Below the pieces are notes generated by a model. That model searched no databases. It had not been told where the DNA came from and worked only from the letters and a program-made list of their open reading frames with translations. Positions 12,401-21,838 of a stretch of 64,000 bases of DNA are shown one piece after another. Every line of letters begins with the position of its first letter. Position 1 is the stretch's first letter. The position numbers and the translations under genes were made by a program. Source of the stretch: Brevibacillus sp. JNUCC-41 (GTDB lineage Bacteria; Bacillota; Bacilli; Bacillales; DSM-1321); the NCBI RefSeq assembly GCF_014844095.1, contig NZ_CP062163.1:3505501-3569500 (forward strand), in the 5' to 3' direction.

Positions 12401-13774
12401 AACTATACGAAGGTCTTATTCGGTGAAGAATATGTATATCGTGCCGGAACGATTGGTACGGTCGCTGAAAAAACGGCTTATGGATATGTAAAAGGGTATT
12501 CCTCTGATAATAACATCCACATGCGTGGAGCCGAGACTGATCGCCTTGTTGCCGGTTGTACTGGTGTGAAAAGGACGACTGGACAGCACCCGGGGGGAAT
12601 TATCGTTGTTCCTGATAATATGGATATCTATGATTTCACACCAATTCAGTTCCCTGCGGATGACAGGAATTCTGAGTGGAAAACAACTCACTTTGATTTC
12701 CATTCCATTCACGATAATATTTTGAAACTTGATATACTTGGTCACGATGATCCGACTGTAATCCGGATGCTTCAAGATTTAAGTGGCATCGATCCAAAGA
12801 CCGTCCCTACCGATGATCCAGAAGTAATGAAAATATTCAGCAGTACTGAATCTTTAGGAGTTACCGAAGAAAAGATCATGTGTAAAACGGGTACGCTTGG
12901 CATACCGGAATTTGGTACGCGCTTTGTCCGGCAGATGCTTGAAGATACGAAACCTACGACATTTTCCGAGCTTGTTCAGATTTCGGGGCTTTCCCACGGT
13001 ACGGATGTATGGCTGAGTAATGCACAGGAATTGATCCACAACCGCATATGTACACTAAGTGAGGTTATAGGCTGCCGGGATGATATTATGGTCTATCTGA
13101 TATACCAAGGCCTAGATCCTTCACTAGCGTTTAAAATCATGGAATCTGTTCGTAAAGGGAAAGGGCTCTCGGAGGAATTCGAAGAGGAAATGAGGAAAAA
13201 TGAGGTGCCAGAATGGTATATCGATTCATGTAAAAAGATTAAATACATGTTCCCGAAAGCCCATGCTGCAGCTTACGTCTTAATGGCTGTTCGGATTGCC
13301 TATTTTAAAGTGCATCTGCCTTTATTGTATTATGCAGCCTATTTCACAGTACGTGCCGATGATTTTGAAATCGACGCCATGACACGGGGATCGCAAGCGA
13401 TCAAATCAAAAATGGAAGAAATTATGGTAAAGGGATTGGATGCATCCACAAAGGAAAAGAATACATTGACGGTTCTTGAACTTGCTTTGGAAATGTGTGA
13501 ACGCGGATATTCATTCGCTAAAGTGGACTTGTACAAATCCAGTGCAGATCAATTCTTGATTGAAGGAAATACTTTGATACCGCCTTTCAATTCGATACCT
13601 GGTCTTGGAACGAATGCGGCGATCAATATCGTCAACGCACGGGAAAATGGTGAATTCCTTTCCAAAGAAGACCTTCAACAACGGGGGAAGGTTTCGAAGA
13701 CCATCCTTGAATACCTTGATAAACAAGGTTGTCTGGAGTCATTGCCTGAACAAAATCAGTTATCTTTATTTTAA
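9452..13774 (+). CDS. polC: DNA polymerase III alpha subunit, PolC type
   Basis: Main replicative polymerase with built-in proofreading in low-GC Gram-positives. At 1440 residues it matches the family. Visible domains in order: N-terminal and OB region; split PHP domain starting [17 protein letters not shown] (about 339); DEDD exonuclease [22 protein letters not shown] (about 427), with AHNAAFD and [11 protein letters not shown]; a cysteine cluster CPEC...CPDC (about 915-945); and the palm [12 protein letters not shown] (about 968-979). ATG 9452 follows GGGGAGAGAGGG. It precedes the rimP-nusA operon as in B. subtilis. Confidence 0.98.
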   Translation: MDQNPNSGRERFQLLLQQMGLTEDAFVNYFIGAEIDKLSIERESKTWHFAFNIPALIPCSVHTRLATHLASTFSHIAKVTFNLNVANPQVTEQLVKEYWKNCIGELEGMSPALLSLLNEQVPTVNGYKLIVSARNDTEAGQLKRKYSGIISNIYQTFGFPPLTLEAEVKETVSNPDYQKFLEEKQKEDAEKGLAALVEMQKKESEKGGDDAVYDGPVKIGYTIKEDADFRRIEQIIDEERRIAIEGFVFDAEVRELRSGRSLLTFKVTDYTSSILVKMFSRDKEDAAILARVKKGMWVRAQGSIQNDTFVRDLVMIANDINEISKQGRQDKAPEGEKRVELHMHTPMSQMDAVTPTSALVAQAAKWGHKAVAITDHAGAQSFPEAYSAGKKNGIKILYGVEVNLVNDGVPIVYNEAHIALADATYVVFDVETTGLSAVYDTIIEFAAVKIRDGDIIDRFESFANPHHPLSNTTIELTGITDDLVENAPEVSEVLEKFKEWAGDAILVAHNAAFDMGFLNIGYKNLGYPKASNPVLDTLELARFLYPEFKNHRLNTLCKKFDIDLTQHHRAIYDAEATGYLMLKMLKDAMEKEITHHDQLNDNMGKGNAYQRSRPSHCTLIAQTQAGLKNLFKLISISHIDYFYRVPRLPRSQLKKYREGILVGSGCDKGEVFEGMMQKGFEEVVDIAEFYDYLEIHPKEVYKHLIELEYVRDDKSLETIISNIVKLGEKLDKPVVATGNVHYLDPNDKIYRKILVNSQGGANPLNRHKLPDVHFRTTDEMLREFSFLGSEKAKEVVVTNTNKIADMIEEIKPIKDELYTPKIEGAEEEMRQMSYGMARKIYGENLPEIVEARLEKELKSIIGHGFAVIYLISHKLVKKSLNDGYLVGSRGSVGSSFVATMTEITEVNPLPPHYVCPECKKSEFFNDGSVGSGFDLPDKDCPDCGIAYTKDGHDIPFETFLGFKGDKVPDIDLNFSGEYQPKAHNYTKVLFGEEYVYRAGTIGTVAEKTAYGYVKGYSSDNNIHMRGAETDRLVAGCTGVKRTTGQHPGGIIVVPDNMDIYDFTPIQFPADDRNSEWKTTHFDFHSIHDNILKLDILGHDDPTVIRMLQDLSGIDPKTVPTDDPEVMKIFSSTESLGVTEEKIMCKTGTLGIPEFGTRFVRQMLEDTKPTTFSELVQISGLSHGTDVWLSNAQELIHNRICTLSEVIGCRDDIMVYLIYQGLDPSLAFKIMESVRKGKGLSEEFEEEMRKNEVPEWYIDSCKKIKYMFPKAHAAAYVLMAVRIAYFKVHLPLLYYAAYFTVRADDFEIDAMTRGSQAIKSKMEEIMVKGLDASTKEKNTLTVLELALEMCERGYSFAKVDLYKSSADQFLIEGNTLIPPFNSIPGLGTNAAINIVNARENGEFLSKEDLQQRGKVSKTILEYLDKQGCLESLPEQNQLSLF

Positions 13775-13875
13775 AGAGGAAACTGATTCCAAAAAGGAAG
13801 AAACAGACATGATATTTGCATAAATATCTTGATTATGGTATATTTTTATTGGAAATACTAAGAGGAACCAATGGC

Positions 13876-13897
13876 AAGAGTGGGGAAACCCACTCTT
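13876..13897 (+). other. GNRA-capped hairpin in the rimP leader
   Basis: A perfect 9-bp stem (AAGAGTGGG with CCCACTCTT) is closed by a GAAA tetraloop and followed by TTCGTGTTG. It sits 70 nt before rimP. It may be a weak polC terminator or an attenuator for the nusA-infB operon; the T run is poor, so the role is undecided. Confidence 0.5.
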
Positions 13898-13967
13898 TCG
13901 TGTTGTATTGACCATTTAATTTTGAATCCGAAACCAAGCGCATACAACGCACGTATGGAGGAAACAA

Positions 13968-14441
13968 ATGAGTAAAAAGGTAACGGAAGTCGTAGAGGAA
14001 TTAGCACTACCAATTCTTGAAGAATTGCAGCTTGAATTAGTCGAAGTGGAGTATGTGAAGGAAGGTAAAAGCTGGTTCCTTCGAGTGTACATTGATAAAG
14101 AAACAGGCGTAGATATTGATGATTGCGGAAATGTGAGTGAAAAACTCAGTGAAAAGCTTGATGAGGTTGATCCGATTCCACAAAATTATTTTCTCGAAGT
14201 TTCATCACCCGGAGCTGAAAGGCCTCTGAAAAAAGAGAAGGATTTCCTTAATGCTATCGGTAAAAATGTTTACATAAAAACATATGAGCCCATTTTAGAT
14301 GAAAAAGAATTCGAAGGAATCTTAACCAGTTTCGATGGTGAAGAAGTGACAATCGAAGTCAGAATCAAAACAAGAAAGAAAACAATCGTCATACCATTCG
14401 AAAAGGTAGCCAAAGCGAGATTGGCGATTACCTTCTCTTAA
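13968..14441 (+). CDS. rimP: Ribosome maturation factor RimP
   Basis: Needed for maturation of the 30S subunit. The 157-residue protein has the RimP N-terminal domain with [37 protein letters not shown] and the typical [15 protein letters not shown] segment, then a small C-terminal beta-barrel. ATG 13968 lies 6 nt after GGAGGAAA. It is the first gene of the rimP-nusA-ylxR-ylxQ-infB-ylxP-rbfA operon. Confidence 0.97.
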   Translation: MSKKVTEVVEELALPILEELQLELVEVEYVKEGKSWFLRVYIDKETGVDIDDCGNVSEKLSEKLDEVDPIPQNYFLEVSSPGAERPLKKEKDFLNAIGKNVYIKTYEPILDEKEFEGILTSFDGEEVTIEVRIKTRKKTIVIPFEKVAKARLAITFS

Positions 14442-14484
14442 GTCAAGCAAATCATTAATTTAAATATCCGTAAGGGGGATCACC

Positions 14485-15615
14485 ATGGGCAATGAGTTAT
14501 TGGATGCTCTCTATATTTTAGAAAACGAAAAAGGAATTTCCAGGGAGGTTTTGATCGACGCGATTGAATCTGCCCTTATATCGGCATATCGCCGTAACTT
14601 TAACCAAGCGCAAAATGTACGTATCGACTTGAATCTTGGTAAAGGAACTATGCGTGTATTTGCCAGAAAAGACGTTGTTGACGAAGTGTTTGATTCGCGT
14701 CTGGAAATTTCTGTTGAAGAAGCAAGAGCAATTGATCCCAACTATCAGTTAGAGGATATTGTCGAAATGGAAGTAACACCAAAGGATTTCGGCCGTATTG
14801 CAGCACAAACAGCAAAGCAAGTCGTCACTCAAAGAGTGCGTGAAGCTGAACGGGGCATCATTTATGCCGAATTCATCGATCGTGAAGAGGATATCATGAC
14901 TGGTATCGTTCAACGCCAGGATTCCCGATTCATTTATGTGAGCCTAGGTAAAATCGAAGCTTTGCTCCCAGTGAATGAACAAATGCCGAATGAACAGTAT
15001 AAACCTCATGATCGCATTAAAGTTTTCATCACTAAAGTTGAAAAGACTTCAAAGGGCCCGCAAATTTTTGTATCCCGTTCACACCCTGGTCTTTTAAAAC
15101 GTTTATTCGAAATAGAAGTGCCTGAAATTTTTGATGGAACAGTGGAAATTAAGTCAGTTGCCCGCGAAGCAGGCGACCGTTCAAAAATCTCCGTGCACTC
15201 CGATAACGAAGAAGTCGATCCTGTCGGTTCTTGTGTAGGCCAAAAGGGACAGCGTGTTCAGGCGATCGTCAATGAATTGAAAGGTGAAAAGATCGATATC
15301 GTTAAATGGTCGGAGAATCCGGTCATTTTCGTTGCGAATGCATTAAGCCCTTCAAAAGTACTTGAAGTTATCGTTAAAGAAGAGGAAAAGGCGACTACTG
15401 TAATCGTTCCGGATTATCAACTTTCCCTGGCAATTGGTAAGCGTGGACAAAATGCCCGTTTAGCTGCCAAGCTTACAGGCTGGAAAATTGATATCAAGAG
15501 TGAAACGGAAGCCCGCGAAGCTGGTATTTATCCTGTGGAAGAACAGGAATTCCTTTTGAGCAGAGATAGTTATGTTACTGAAGAGGAAACAGATTTCGAA
15601 GAGGATAACGAGTAA
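14485..15615 (+). CDS. nusA: Transcription termination/antitermination factor NusA
   Basis: Binds RNA polymerase and modulates pausing, termination and antitermination. At 376 residues it is the short Gram-positive form without the acidic repeats. Domains: N-terminal RNAP-binding part, S1 domain (about 135-200, [24 protein letters not shown]), then KH1 and KH2 (about 230-345), including [18 protein letters not shown] and [21 protein letters not shown] 14485 follows AAGGGGG. It lies inside the ribosome-maturation operon between rimP and ylxR. Confidence 0.98.
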   Translation: MGNELLDALYILENEKGISREVLIDAIESALISAYRRNFNQAQNVRIDLNLGKGTMRVFARKDVVDEVFDSRLEISVEEARAIDPNYQLEDIVEMEVTPKDFGRIAAQTAKQVVTQRVREAERGIIYAEFIDREEDIMTGIVQRQDSRFIYVSLGKIEALLPVNEQMPNEQYKPHDRIKVFITKVEKTSKGPQIFVSRSHPGLLKRLFEIEVPEIFDGTVEIKSVAREAGDRSKISVHSDNEEVDPVGSCVGQKGQRVQAIVNELKGEKIDIVKWSENPVIFVANALSPSKVLEVIVKEEEKATTVIVPDYQLSLAIGKRGQNARLAAKLTGWKIDIKSETEAREAGIYPVEEQEFLLSRDSYVTEEETDFEEDNE

Positions 15616-15630
15616 TTCGAGGTGAAAAAG

Positions 15631-15906
15631 ATGAATAGCCGAAAAAAAATCCCGATGCGTAAATGTGTGGCAACAGGTGAAATGAAGCCGAAGAAAGAAC
15701 TCATTCGCATCGTTCGATCTAAAGAAGGGGAAGTCAGCCTTGATCCGACCGGAAAAAAATCGGGAAGGGGAGCTTATTTGACTCTTGATCGGGATGTTAT
15801 CGAGCTGGCCAAAAAGAAAAATGTGCTGGCTAATCACCTTAGTACCCAAATCGATTCTTCCCTTTATGAACAATTGCTTGAATTAGTGAATAAGGAGAAA
15901 AACTAA
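15631..15906 (+). CDS. ylxR: YlxR family RNA-binding protein
   Basis: Small basic protein of the DUF448/YlxR family, encoded next to nusA and infB in most Firmicutes; reported as a nucleoid or RNA-associated regulator, with its exact role unsettled. The 91-residue product has the hallmark [20 protein letters not shown] and GRGAYL. I chose ATG 15631 because GAGGTG (15619-15624) is its ribosome site; the in-frame GTG at 15622 is part of that site. ylxQ begins 4 nt after the stop. Confidence 0.95.
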   Translation: MNSRKKIPMRKCVATGEMKPKKELIRIVRSKEGEVSLDPTGKKSGRGAYLTLDRDVIELAKKKNVLANHLSTQIDSSLYEQLLELVNKEKN

Positions 15907-15910
15907 CAAC

Positions 15911-16216
15911 ATGACCCAACAACAACAATGGATGTCTCTATTAGGTTTGGCCAATCGAGCACGCAAGCTAATTTCGGGTGAAGAATTAGTGGTTAAAGAG
16001 ATTAGAAGCGGTAATGCCAAAGTTGTTATTTTATCCGCGGACGCTTCAAAAAACACTGAAAAAAAAATATCTGATAAGTGCGCATTTTATCAGGTTCCTT
16101 TAAAAAGAGTCGAAAGCAGGTCAATGCTCGGCCATGCGATAGGCAAGGATGCTAGAGTTGCCGTCGCAGTTCTGGATGAAGGTTTTGCACAAAAACTCCG
16201 AACGCTGCTCGATTAA
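15911..16216 (+). CDS. ylxQ: YlxQ, L7Ae-family RNA-binding protein
   Basis: L7Ae/L30e-like protein that in B. subtilis binds kink-turn RNA. The 101-residue product has [16 protein letters not shown] and [16 protein letters not shown], which fit the family. ATG 15911 follows AAGGAG with a rather long spacing of about 12 nt. It sits in the nusA-infB operon, 4 nt from ylxR and 19 nt before infB. Confidence 0.95.
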   Translation: MTQQQQWMSLLGLANRARKLISGEELVVKEIRSGNAKVVILSADASKNTEKKISDKCAFYQVPLKRVESRSMLGHAIGKDARVAVAVLDEGFAQKLRTLLD

Positions 16217-16235
16217 ATTTTACGGGGGTGAACGT

Positions 16236-18392
16236 ATGACAAAATTGCGTGTATATGAATATGCAAAACAAAAGAACGTTTCAAGCAAGGATGTAATAAA
16301 TAAACTTAAAGAAATGAATATAGAGGTAACAAACCATATGACAGCATTAGACGATTCAACTGTAAATAAATTAAACGATTCAATCAAACCTAAAAACGAA
16401 GATAAAAGCCAAGCTGCTGAACCAAAAGCTAACGCTACAGTCGCGAAGTACGAAGCTGAAGCGGATGAAAAGAGCACAGTCAATAAAGAAAAGCTGAAGA
16501 AGAAACCACCAGTTAAACCTGTAGGTACGAAAAAACCAACAGGTCAGTTCAACAAGGGCCGCAATAACAAGAATAAAAATAATAAACAAAGACAACAAGC
16601 GCCGGCGGCACCTGTTACAAAACGTAAAGAAAGAGAACTTCCAGAGAAAATTACGTTTTATGAGTCTTTGACAGTTATGGAACTTGGAAAAAAACTTCAC
16701 CGTGAACCTTCTGAAATCATTAAAAAGCTCTTTATGCTTGGTGTTATGGCAACAATCAACCAAACTTTGGATAAAGATGCAATTGAATTGATTTGTGCGG
16801 AATACGGTGTATTGGCTGAAGAAGAGATTCGTGTCGACCTAACAGACCTTGAATCACTTGTCACTGAGGACGCTTCTGAAGATTTGATTGAACGTCCGGC
16901 TGTCGTGACGATCATGGGACACGTTGACCATGGTAAAACGACATTGCTTGATTCTATACGCCATACAAAAGTTACTGAAGGCGAAGCGGGCGGGATCACT
17001 CAGCATATCGGTGCATATCAAGTTAAAGTAAACGATAAGAAAATAACTTTCTTGGATACACCAGGTCATGCCGCGTTTACAACGATGCGTGCCCGCGGTG
17101 CACAAGTTACGGATATCACAATCTTGGTCGTAGCAGCGGATGATGGTGTAATGCCTCAAACGATTGAAGCGATTAACCATGCTAAAGCAGCGGAAGTTCC
17201 AATTATCGTCGCTGTTAATAAGATGGATAAAGAAGCAGCTAATCCAGACCGCGTCATGCAAGAATTGACAGAGCATGGTTTAGTTTCTGAAGCATGGGGC
17301 GGGGATACAATTTTCGTACCAATTTCAGCTAAAAACGGTGAGGGTATCGATAGCTTGCTTGAAATGATTCTGCTTGTTAGTGAAGTGGAGGAGTATAAAG
17401 CGAATCCGTCCCGTAAAGCAAATGGAACGGTTATCGAAGCACGTTTGGACAAAGGCCGCGGTTCCGTTGCGACATTGCTTGTTCAAAACGGAACGTTGAA
17501 AATCGGTGATCCGATTGTTATCGGTAATACATTCGGACGTGTCCGTGCTATGGTCAACGATCTTGGACGCCGTGTTAAGGATGCAGGTCCTTCAACACCG
17601 GTTGAAATCACTGGATTGAACGAAGTGCCACAGGCCGGCGATCGTTTCATCGTCTTTGAAGATGAGAAAACGGCCCGTCAAGTTGGGGAAGTGCGTGCAC
17701 AGAGACAACTTGCTTCACAACGTAATGAGAAATCCCGTGTAACCCTGGATACATTATTCGAGCAAATGAAAGAAGGGGAAATCAAAGAATTGAACATCAT
17801 TCTAAAAGCTGATGTTCAAGGTTCTGCGGAAGCAGTGGCCGCTTCCCTGAATAAAATAGAAGTGGAAGGCGCTAAAGTTAAAATCATACACATTGGCGTC
17901 GGTGCTATTACAGAGTCTGACATCATCCTTGCTACAGCTTCAAATGCAATCGTCATCGGATTCAACGTCCGTCCTGATGTGAATGCGAAGCGTGCAGCTG
18001 AATCAGAAAATGTTGATGTCCGTCTTCACCGCATCATCTATAAAGCAATTGAAGAGATCGAGTCGGCTATGAAAGGGATGCTTGACCCTGAATTCGAAGA
18101 AAAAATTATCGGTCAGGCTGAAGTTCGTACGACTTTCAAAGTATCCAAAGTGGGTACGATTGCCGGTTCTTACGTTACAGAAGGAAAAATTACACGTGAT
18201 AGCGGAATTCGCTTAATTCGTGAAGGTGTCGTCATTTACGAAGGTGAAATTGATGCATTGAAACGTTTTAAAGATGATGTAAAAGAAGTGGCAACGAACT
18301 ATGAGTGCGGTATTACGATTAAAAATTACAACGACCTTAAAGAAGGCGATGTAATTGAAGCGTATGTAATGGAAGAGATCGAACGTAAATGA
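16236..18392 (+). CDS. infB: Translation initiation factor IF-2
   Basis: GTPase that places initiator tRNA on the 30S subunit and promotes subunit joining. The 718-residue product has a short N-terminal domain, a Lys/Asn/Gln-rich linker (about 55-135), an IF2N domain ([21 protein letters not shown]), the G domain starting GHVDHGKTT (about 228) with DTPGHAAF and NKMD, and the C-terminal fMet-tRNA domains. ATG 16236 follows GGGGGTG; a longer in-frame reading runs back into ylxQ and is not used. Its stop overlaps the ylxP start. Confidence 0.98.
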   Translation: MTKLRVYEYAKQKNVSSKDVINKLKEMNIEVTNHMTALDDSTVNKLNDSIKPKNEDKSQAAEPKANATVAKYEAEADEKSTVNKEKLKKKPPVKPVGTKKPTGQFNKGRNNKNKNNKQRQQAPAAPVTKRKERELPEKITFYESLTVMELGKKLHREPSEIIKKLFMLGVMATINQTLDKDAIELICAEYGVLAEEEIRVDLTDLESLVTEDASEDLIERPAVVTIMGHVDHGKTTLLDSIRHTKVTEGEAGGITQHIGAYQVKVNDKKITFLDTPGHAAFTTMRARGAQVTDITILVVAADDGVMPQTIEAINHAKAAEVPIIVAVNKMDKEAANPDRVMQELTEHGLVSEAWGGDTIFVPISAKNGEGIDSLLEMILLVSEVEEYKANPSRKANGTVIEARLDKGRGSVATLLVQNGTLKIGDPIVIGNTFGRVRAMVNDLGRRVKDAGPSTPVEITGLNEVPQAGDRFIVFEDEKTARQVGEVRAQRQLASQRNEKSRVTLDTLFEQMKEGEIKELNIILKADVQGSAEAVAASLNKIEVEGAKVKIIHIGVGAITESDIILATASNAIVIGFNVRPDVNAKRAAESENVDVRLHRIIYKAIEEIESAMKGMLDPEFEEKIIGQAEVRTTFKVSKVGTIAGSYVTEGKITRDSGIRLIREGVVIYEGEIDALKRFKDDVKEVATNYECGITIKNYNDLKEGDVIEAYVMEEIERK

Positions 18393-18670
18393 TCGTTGGC
18401 TCTGTCCAATGTGAATGCATCATCCATGACACCCATTCTTTGAAAGAAAAGAGGGCAGTGCTTCAGCGTGTATTGACACGGCTTAAGCAGAAGTTCAATA
18501 TTTCTGTAGCAGAGACCGATTTTCAGGATTTATGGCAGCGGACAAAGATTACTATCGTAACCGTAACATCCTCAAGGAAGGCTACTGAACGGGAACTTCA
18601 AAATGCCCTTAAATTTCTAGATTCTTTTCCGGAACTAGAGCGAACAATAACAGATATAGACTGGCTTTAG
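18389..18670 (+). CDS. ylxP: YlxP family protein (DUF503)
   Basis: Conserved 93-residue protein of the DUF503 family; biochemical role not established. The sequence shows the typical [33 protein letters not shown] core. It overlaps infB by 4 bases (ATGA), which implies translational coupling, and lies before rbfA, which suggests a job in ribosome assembly or translation. Confidence 0.93.
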   Translation: MIVGSVQCECIIHDTHSLKEKRAVLQRVLTRLKQKFNISVAETDFQDLWQRTKITIVTVTSSRKATERELQNALKFLDSFPELERTITDIDWL

Positions 18671-18687
18671 GCTATCGAGGTGATATT

Positions 18688-19056
18688 ATGAGCCTTCGTT
18701 CAAATCGTGTTGGCGAACAAATGAAAAAAGAGCTGAGTGAAATTATCGGCCGAAAAATTAAAGATCCAAGAATCGGATTTGTAACAGTGACGGATGTCGC
18801 GGTTACAGGCGATTTACAACAGGCAACAGTTTATATTTCCGTTTTGGGTGACCAGGAACAAAGGGAGAAAACCCTGCAAGGTCTTGCTAAGGCGAAAGGA
18901 TTCATGCGTTCAGAAATTGGGCAGAGAATCCGCCTGCGCAAAACCCCTGAGCTGTTTTTTGAATTTGATGAATCGGTCGATTATGGTAATCGCATCGAGT
19001 CGTTGATTTCCCAAATCAATTCAGAGGATAAACCGGCTGAAAAAGACGAGGAATAA
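18688..19056 (+). CDS. rbfA: 30S ribosome-binding factor A
   Basis: Cold-adaptation and 16S rRNA 5'-end maturation factor that binds the immature 30S subunit. The 122-residue protein has one KH-like domain with [24 protein letters not shown] and [26 protein letters not shown], the family hallmark. ATG 18688 follows GAGGTGA. It is the last gene of the rimP-nusA-infB operon, as shown by the strong terminator after it. Confidence 0.97.
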   Translation: MSLRSNRVGEQMKKELSEIIGRKIKDPRIGFVTVTDVAVTGDLQQATVYISVLGDQEQREKTLQGLAKAKGFMRSEIGQRIRLRKTPELFFEFDESVDYGNRIESLISQINSEDKPAEKDEE

Positions 19057-19069
19057 GCAAGCAGTAAAA

Positions 19070-19122
19070 GGAGGCCGACTCAATAAGTGCTTTGCACTTC
19101 TTGAAGTCGGTCTCTTTTTTTT
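19070..19122 (+). terminator. Intrinsic terminator ending the nusA-infB-rbfA operon
   Basis: GAGGCCGACT (19071-19080) pairs with AGTCGGTCTC (19105-19114). A second inner stem, AAGTGC/GCACTT, extends it, and a T tract follows to 19122. Confidence 0.9.
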
Positions 19123-19209
19123 GAAAAAGGAAAAACACCTTTGGGAATTGGAATTCATTTTGCTTTATGATAATAGTTTAGGGTGTTTTATAAATGATGA
19201 GGTGAAAGC

Positions 19210-20130
19210 GTGAACGGTATTCTTCCATTATGGAAACCCAAGGGATTGACATCCCATGATTGTGTTTTTAAATTAAGAAAGATTTTAAAGACAAAAAAGG
19301 TTGGGCACACAGGTACTTTAGATCCTGATGTAACAGGGGTTTTGCCTATTTGTATTGGCAGGGCAACTAAAATAGCCGAATATTTGACAGAAGCCGGTAA
19401 AGCGTATGAAGGTGAAGTGACCCTTGGTTTTTCAACGACAACTGAAGACGCAAGCGGTGAAAAAGTGGAAGAGAAAAAGATTGATCAAGTGATTCAGCGT
19501 AAACGGATTCTTGAAGTGCTGGAATCATTGACTGGAACAATTGAACAGACGCCGCCAATGTTTTCGGCGGTAAAAGTAAACGGGAAAAAGTTATATGAAT
19601 ATGCCCGTGCAGGGATAGAAGTGGAGAGGCCGACAAGGGAGGTCACCATCCATGAAATTACCCTTCTTGATGATCGTTCTGAATTTAAAGGGGAAACCAT
19701 TTCTTTTCGTTTTCGCGTCAAATGCAGCAAAGGAACGTATATTCGGACGCTTGCAGTCATGATGGGTGAAGAACTGGGTTTTCCTGCCCATATGTCAGAC
19801 TTGACGCGTATTGAATCAGCAGGTTTTAAGCAGGAGGACTGTTTTACATTTGCTGAAGTGGAAGAGTTCATGGAAAGTGGACAAACGGATGAATTTCTGT
19901 TGCCTTTGGAGCGGGGATTATTTCATTTGCCCAAATTTCAGATTAGTGATAAAGTAGCAAAGAAAGTACTTAACGGTGCGGTATTGGAACAAACAAAGGA
20001 TGTTGTTGTTGAAAAAGGAAAGCCTTTTGTGATGGTCGATCCAGCAGATAAGGCCATTGCCATTTATCAAATACATCCGACAAAAGTGGGATTAATTAAA
20101 CCTGTAAAAGTATTGGTACAAGAATTATAG
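19210..20130 (+). CDS. truB: tRNA pseudouridine(55) synthase
   Basis: Makes pseudouridine 55 in the T-loop of tRNAs. The 306-residue product has the catalytic motif GTLDPDVTG with Asp38, and family blocks KPKGLTSHD at the N terminus and PPMFSAVKVNGKKLYEYAR. The start is GTG 19210 behind AGGTGA. It is followed by ribF 33 nt later, as in B. subtilis. Confidence 0.97.
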   Translation: MNGILPLWKPKGLTSHDCVFKLRKILKTKKVGHTGTLDPDVTGVLPICIGRATKIAEYLTEAGKAYEGEVTLGFSTTTEDASGEKVEEKKIDQVIQRKRILEVLESLTGTIEQTPPMFSAVKVNGKKLYEYARAGIEVERPTREVTIHEITLLDDRSEFKGETISFRFRVKCSKGTYIRTLAVMMGEELGFPAHMSDLTRIESAGFKQEDCFTFAEVEEFMESGQTDEFLLPLERGLFHLPKFQISDKVAKKVLNGAVLEQTKDVVVEKGKPFVMVDPADKAIAIYQIHPTKVGLIKPVKVLVQEL

Positions 20131-20163
20131 ACCGTTTTACCGCCGGAAAGAGGAGATTGAAAG

Positions 20164-21114
20164 GTGAAAGTGATCGCAATAGAGCATCCTCATCAATTTA
20201 ATTCGGATGATTTTCCCGAGCTTGTAATGGCGCTTGGATTTTTTGATGGGATACATAAAGGTCATCAGATTGTTATTCAAACCGCCAAGAAAAAAGCCGA
20301 TGAAATGAATCTTAAATCAGCAGTCATGACATTTGACCCGCATCCTTCTGCAGTACTGGGTAGGAAAACGGAAAATATCCGCTATATCACTCCACTTGAA
20401 GATAAGGTGGATATCATAGAGTCGATGGAGATCGATTATTTATTCATTGTCCATTTCAGCAAGGAATTTGCTTCGGTACTGCCGGAGCGGTTCGTTGACG
20501 AATACATTGCCGGGCTGAATGTCCGTCACGTAGTTGCAGGCTTTGATTATTCATACGGCCGCTATGGTCAAGGGTCGATGGAGGATTTGCCTGTTTACGC
20601 ACAGGGAAGGTTTTCGCAGACAGTCGTTGAAAAACAGACACTTGAAGATGAAAAGGTTAGCTCGACGAGAATCAGGGAAACTCTCGGAAATGGCAACTTT
20701 TCCGACTTTTATCATTTGGCTGGCCGCCGCTATTTAACGAAAGGTCATGTCGTTCACGGTGAAAAGCGGGGAAGGAAGCTGGGTTTCCCCACCGCTAATA
20801 TTGAAGTAAGTGACGATTATATCTTCCCTGCTGCAGGCGTATATGCCGTCAGGATCAAAATAAGCGGTAAATGGTATAATGGAGTTTGCAATGTTGGCTA
20901 CAAGCCTACGTTCCACGAAGAAAAACCTAAGTATCCCACTGTAGAGGTTCATGCATTGGAGTTCTCGGGAGATATTTATGGCAACCAGGTATCGGTGGAA
21001 TGGCATACAAGACTTCGGAGTGAACAGAAATTTTCCGGACTTGAAGCATTGGTCGCTCAGATTGAAACGGATAAGCAAAATGCAATAGCCTATTTTGCAA
21101 GTCTTGAAGCATAA
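20164..21114 (+). CDS. ribF: Bifunctional riboflavin kinase / FAD synthetase
   Basis: Converts riboflavin to FMN and then FAD. The 316-residue product has the N-terminal nucleotidyltransferase domain with GFFDGIHKGHQ (25-35) and VSSTRIRETL, and the C-terminal flavokinase domain with GRKLGFPTANIE (about 202-213). The GTG start at 20164 has GAGGAG 7 nt upstream. It is probably co-transcribed with truB. Confidence 0.97.
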   Translation: MKVIAIEHPHQFNSDDFPELVMALGFFDGIHKGHQIVIQTAKKKADEMNLKSAVMTFDPHPSAVLGRKTENIRYITPLEDKVDIIESMEIDYLFIVHFSKEFASVLPERFVDEYIAGLNVRHVVAGFDYSYGRYGQGSMEDLPVYAQGRFSQTVVEKQTLEDEKVSSTRIRETLGNGNFSDFYHLAGRRYLTKGHVVHGEKRGRKLGFPTANIEVSDDYIFPAAGVYAVRIKISGKWYNGVCNVGYKPTFHEEKPKYPTVEVHALEFSGDIYGNQVSVEWHTRLRSEQKFSGLEALVAQIETDKQNAIAYFASLEA

Positions 21115-21124
21115 AAGACAAGAC

Positions 21125-21153
21125 TTGCAATTTTAATGAAAAACATGTATTCT
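21125..21153 (+). promoter_or_regulatory. Possible sigma-A promoter for rpsO
   Basis: TTGCAA (21125-21130), 17 nt, then TATTCT (21148-21153). Both hexamers match 4/6, with ideal spacing. Transcription would start near 21160, just before the structured rpsO leader. Confidence 0.4.
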
Positions 21154-21171
21154 ATTGTATGTATGAAAATA

Positions 21172-21218
21172 ACCATTGCTTGGCTAGTCGAGACTCCGAC
21201 GCTGGCTCGGTAATAGGT
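21172..21218 (+). promoter_or_regulatory. S15 autoregulatory leader RNA (three-way junction-like)
   Basis: A closing stem pairs ACCATT (21172-21177) with AATAGGT (21212-21218, one bulge). Inside are two hairpins: one around AGT...ACT (21186-21195), and CCGA (21196-21199) with TCGG (21207-21210). This layout agrees with the three-helix rpsO leader known from Geobacillus and Bacillus, where S15 binds and represses its own translation. The fold is drawn by eye. Confidence 0.5.
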
Positions 21219-21249
21219 GATTTTACAGAATTTTAGGAGGAATAATAAC

Positions 21250-21519
21250 ATGGCAATTACACAAGTACGCAAAAACGAACTTATCGCTGAGTTCAGAACT
21301 CACGATACTGACACTGGATCTCCAGAAGTTCAAATCGCAGTATTAACAGAAGAAATCAACAACTTGAACGGTCACTTACGCACACACAAAAAAGACCACC
21401 ATTCACGTCGCGGTCTTCTAAAAATGGTAGGTAAACGTCGTAACCTTTTAACTTACCTACGTAACAAAGACGTTACTCGTTACCGTACACTAATTAACAA
21501 ATTAGGTCTACGTAGATAA
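21250..21519 (+). CDS. rpsO: 30S ribosomal protein S15
   Basis: Primary 16S rRNA-binding protein that organises the 30S platform. The 89-residue product is full length, with TGSPEVQIA, the loop [15 protein letters not shown] and the C-terminal KLGLRR. ATG 21250 follows TTAGGAGG; the longer in-frame reading starts in the leader RNA. It is monocistronic with a strong terminator, next to pnp as in most bacteria. Confidence 0.98.
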   Translation: MAITQVRKNELIAEFRTHDTDTGSPEVQIAVLTEEINNLNGHLRTHKKDHHSRRGLLKMVGKRRNLLTYLRNKDVTRYRTLINKLGLRR

Positions 21520-21530
21520 TTTTTTCAGGA

Positions 21531-21554
21531 AGGCGGGAAATTTCCCGCTTTTTT
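21531..21554 (+). terminator. Intrinsic terminator after rpsO
   Basis: A perfect palindromic stem, GCGGGAAA (21533-21540) with TTTCCCGC (21541-21548), is followed by six T. Confidence 0.85.
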
Positions 21555-21838
21555 GATGTTAATCAAATGATTTGGACGTATTCTACTTAAGGCTGGGCCT
21601 TCGTCCTTGGGACTCGGCAGGAGCCGGGTCCTTTTCCATTTATAAATGATCAGGATATACATAATCAAATGAATGAAATTTTTATTCATTTTACTGTTAA
21701 TGCTTGTTTTTTTCGTGCATAATAGGAATAGTTTGGTTTTAACTCGAGTTTAGTTACTTTCACATATAAATGATTTAATCCAATACAGGTTTAGGTAAAC
21801 TAAGCCTCTAAGTGAAGATTCAGAGAGGGGTTTAATAA
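21555..21838 (+). other. pnp upstream region with a GC-rich hairpin
   Basis: GGACTCGGC (21610-21618), AGGA loop, GCCGGGTCC (21623-21631), then TTTT. This perfect 9-bp hairpin is preceded by an overlapping alternative, AAGG...CCTT (about 21591-21603). No ORF is supported. A CATAAT at 21718-21723 could be a -10 element. The hairpin may be a second rpsO terminator or a processing site for pnp mRNA, which in other bacteria is autoregulated through its leader. Confidence 0.5.

Noticed and set aside
19203-19216. cre-like match TGAAAGCGTGAACG at the truB start
   Set aside because: It overlaps the ribosome site and start codon, has two mismatches, and truB is not expected to be catabolite controlled.
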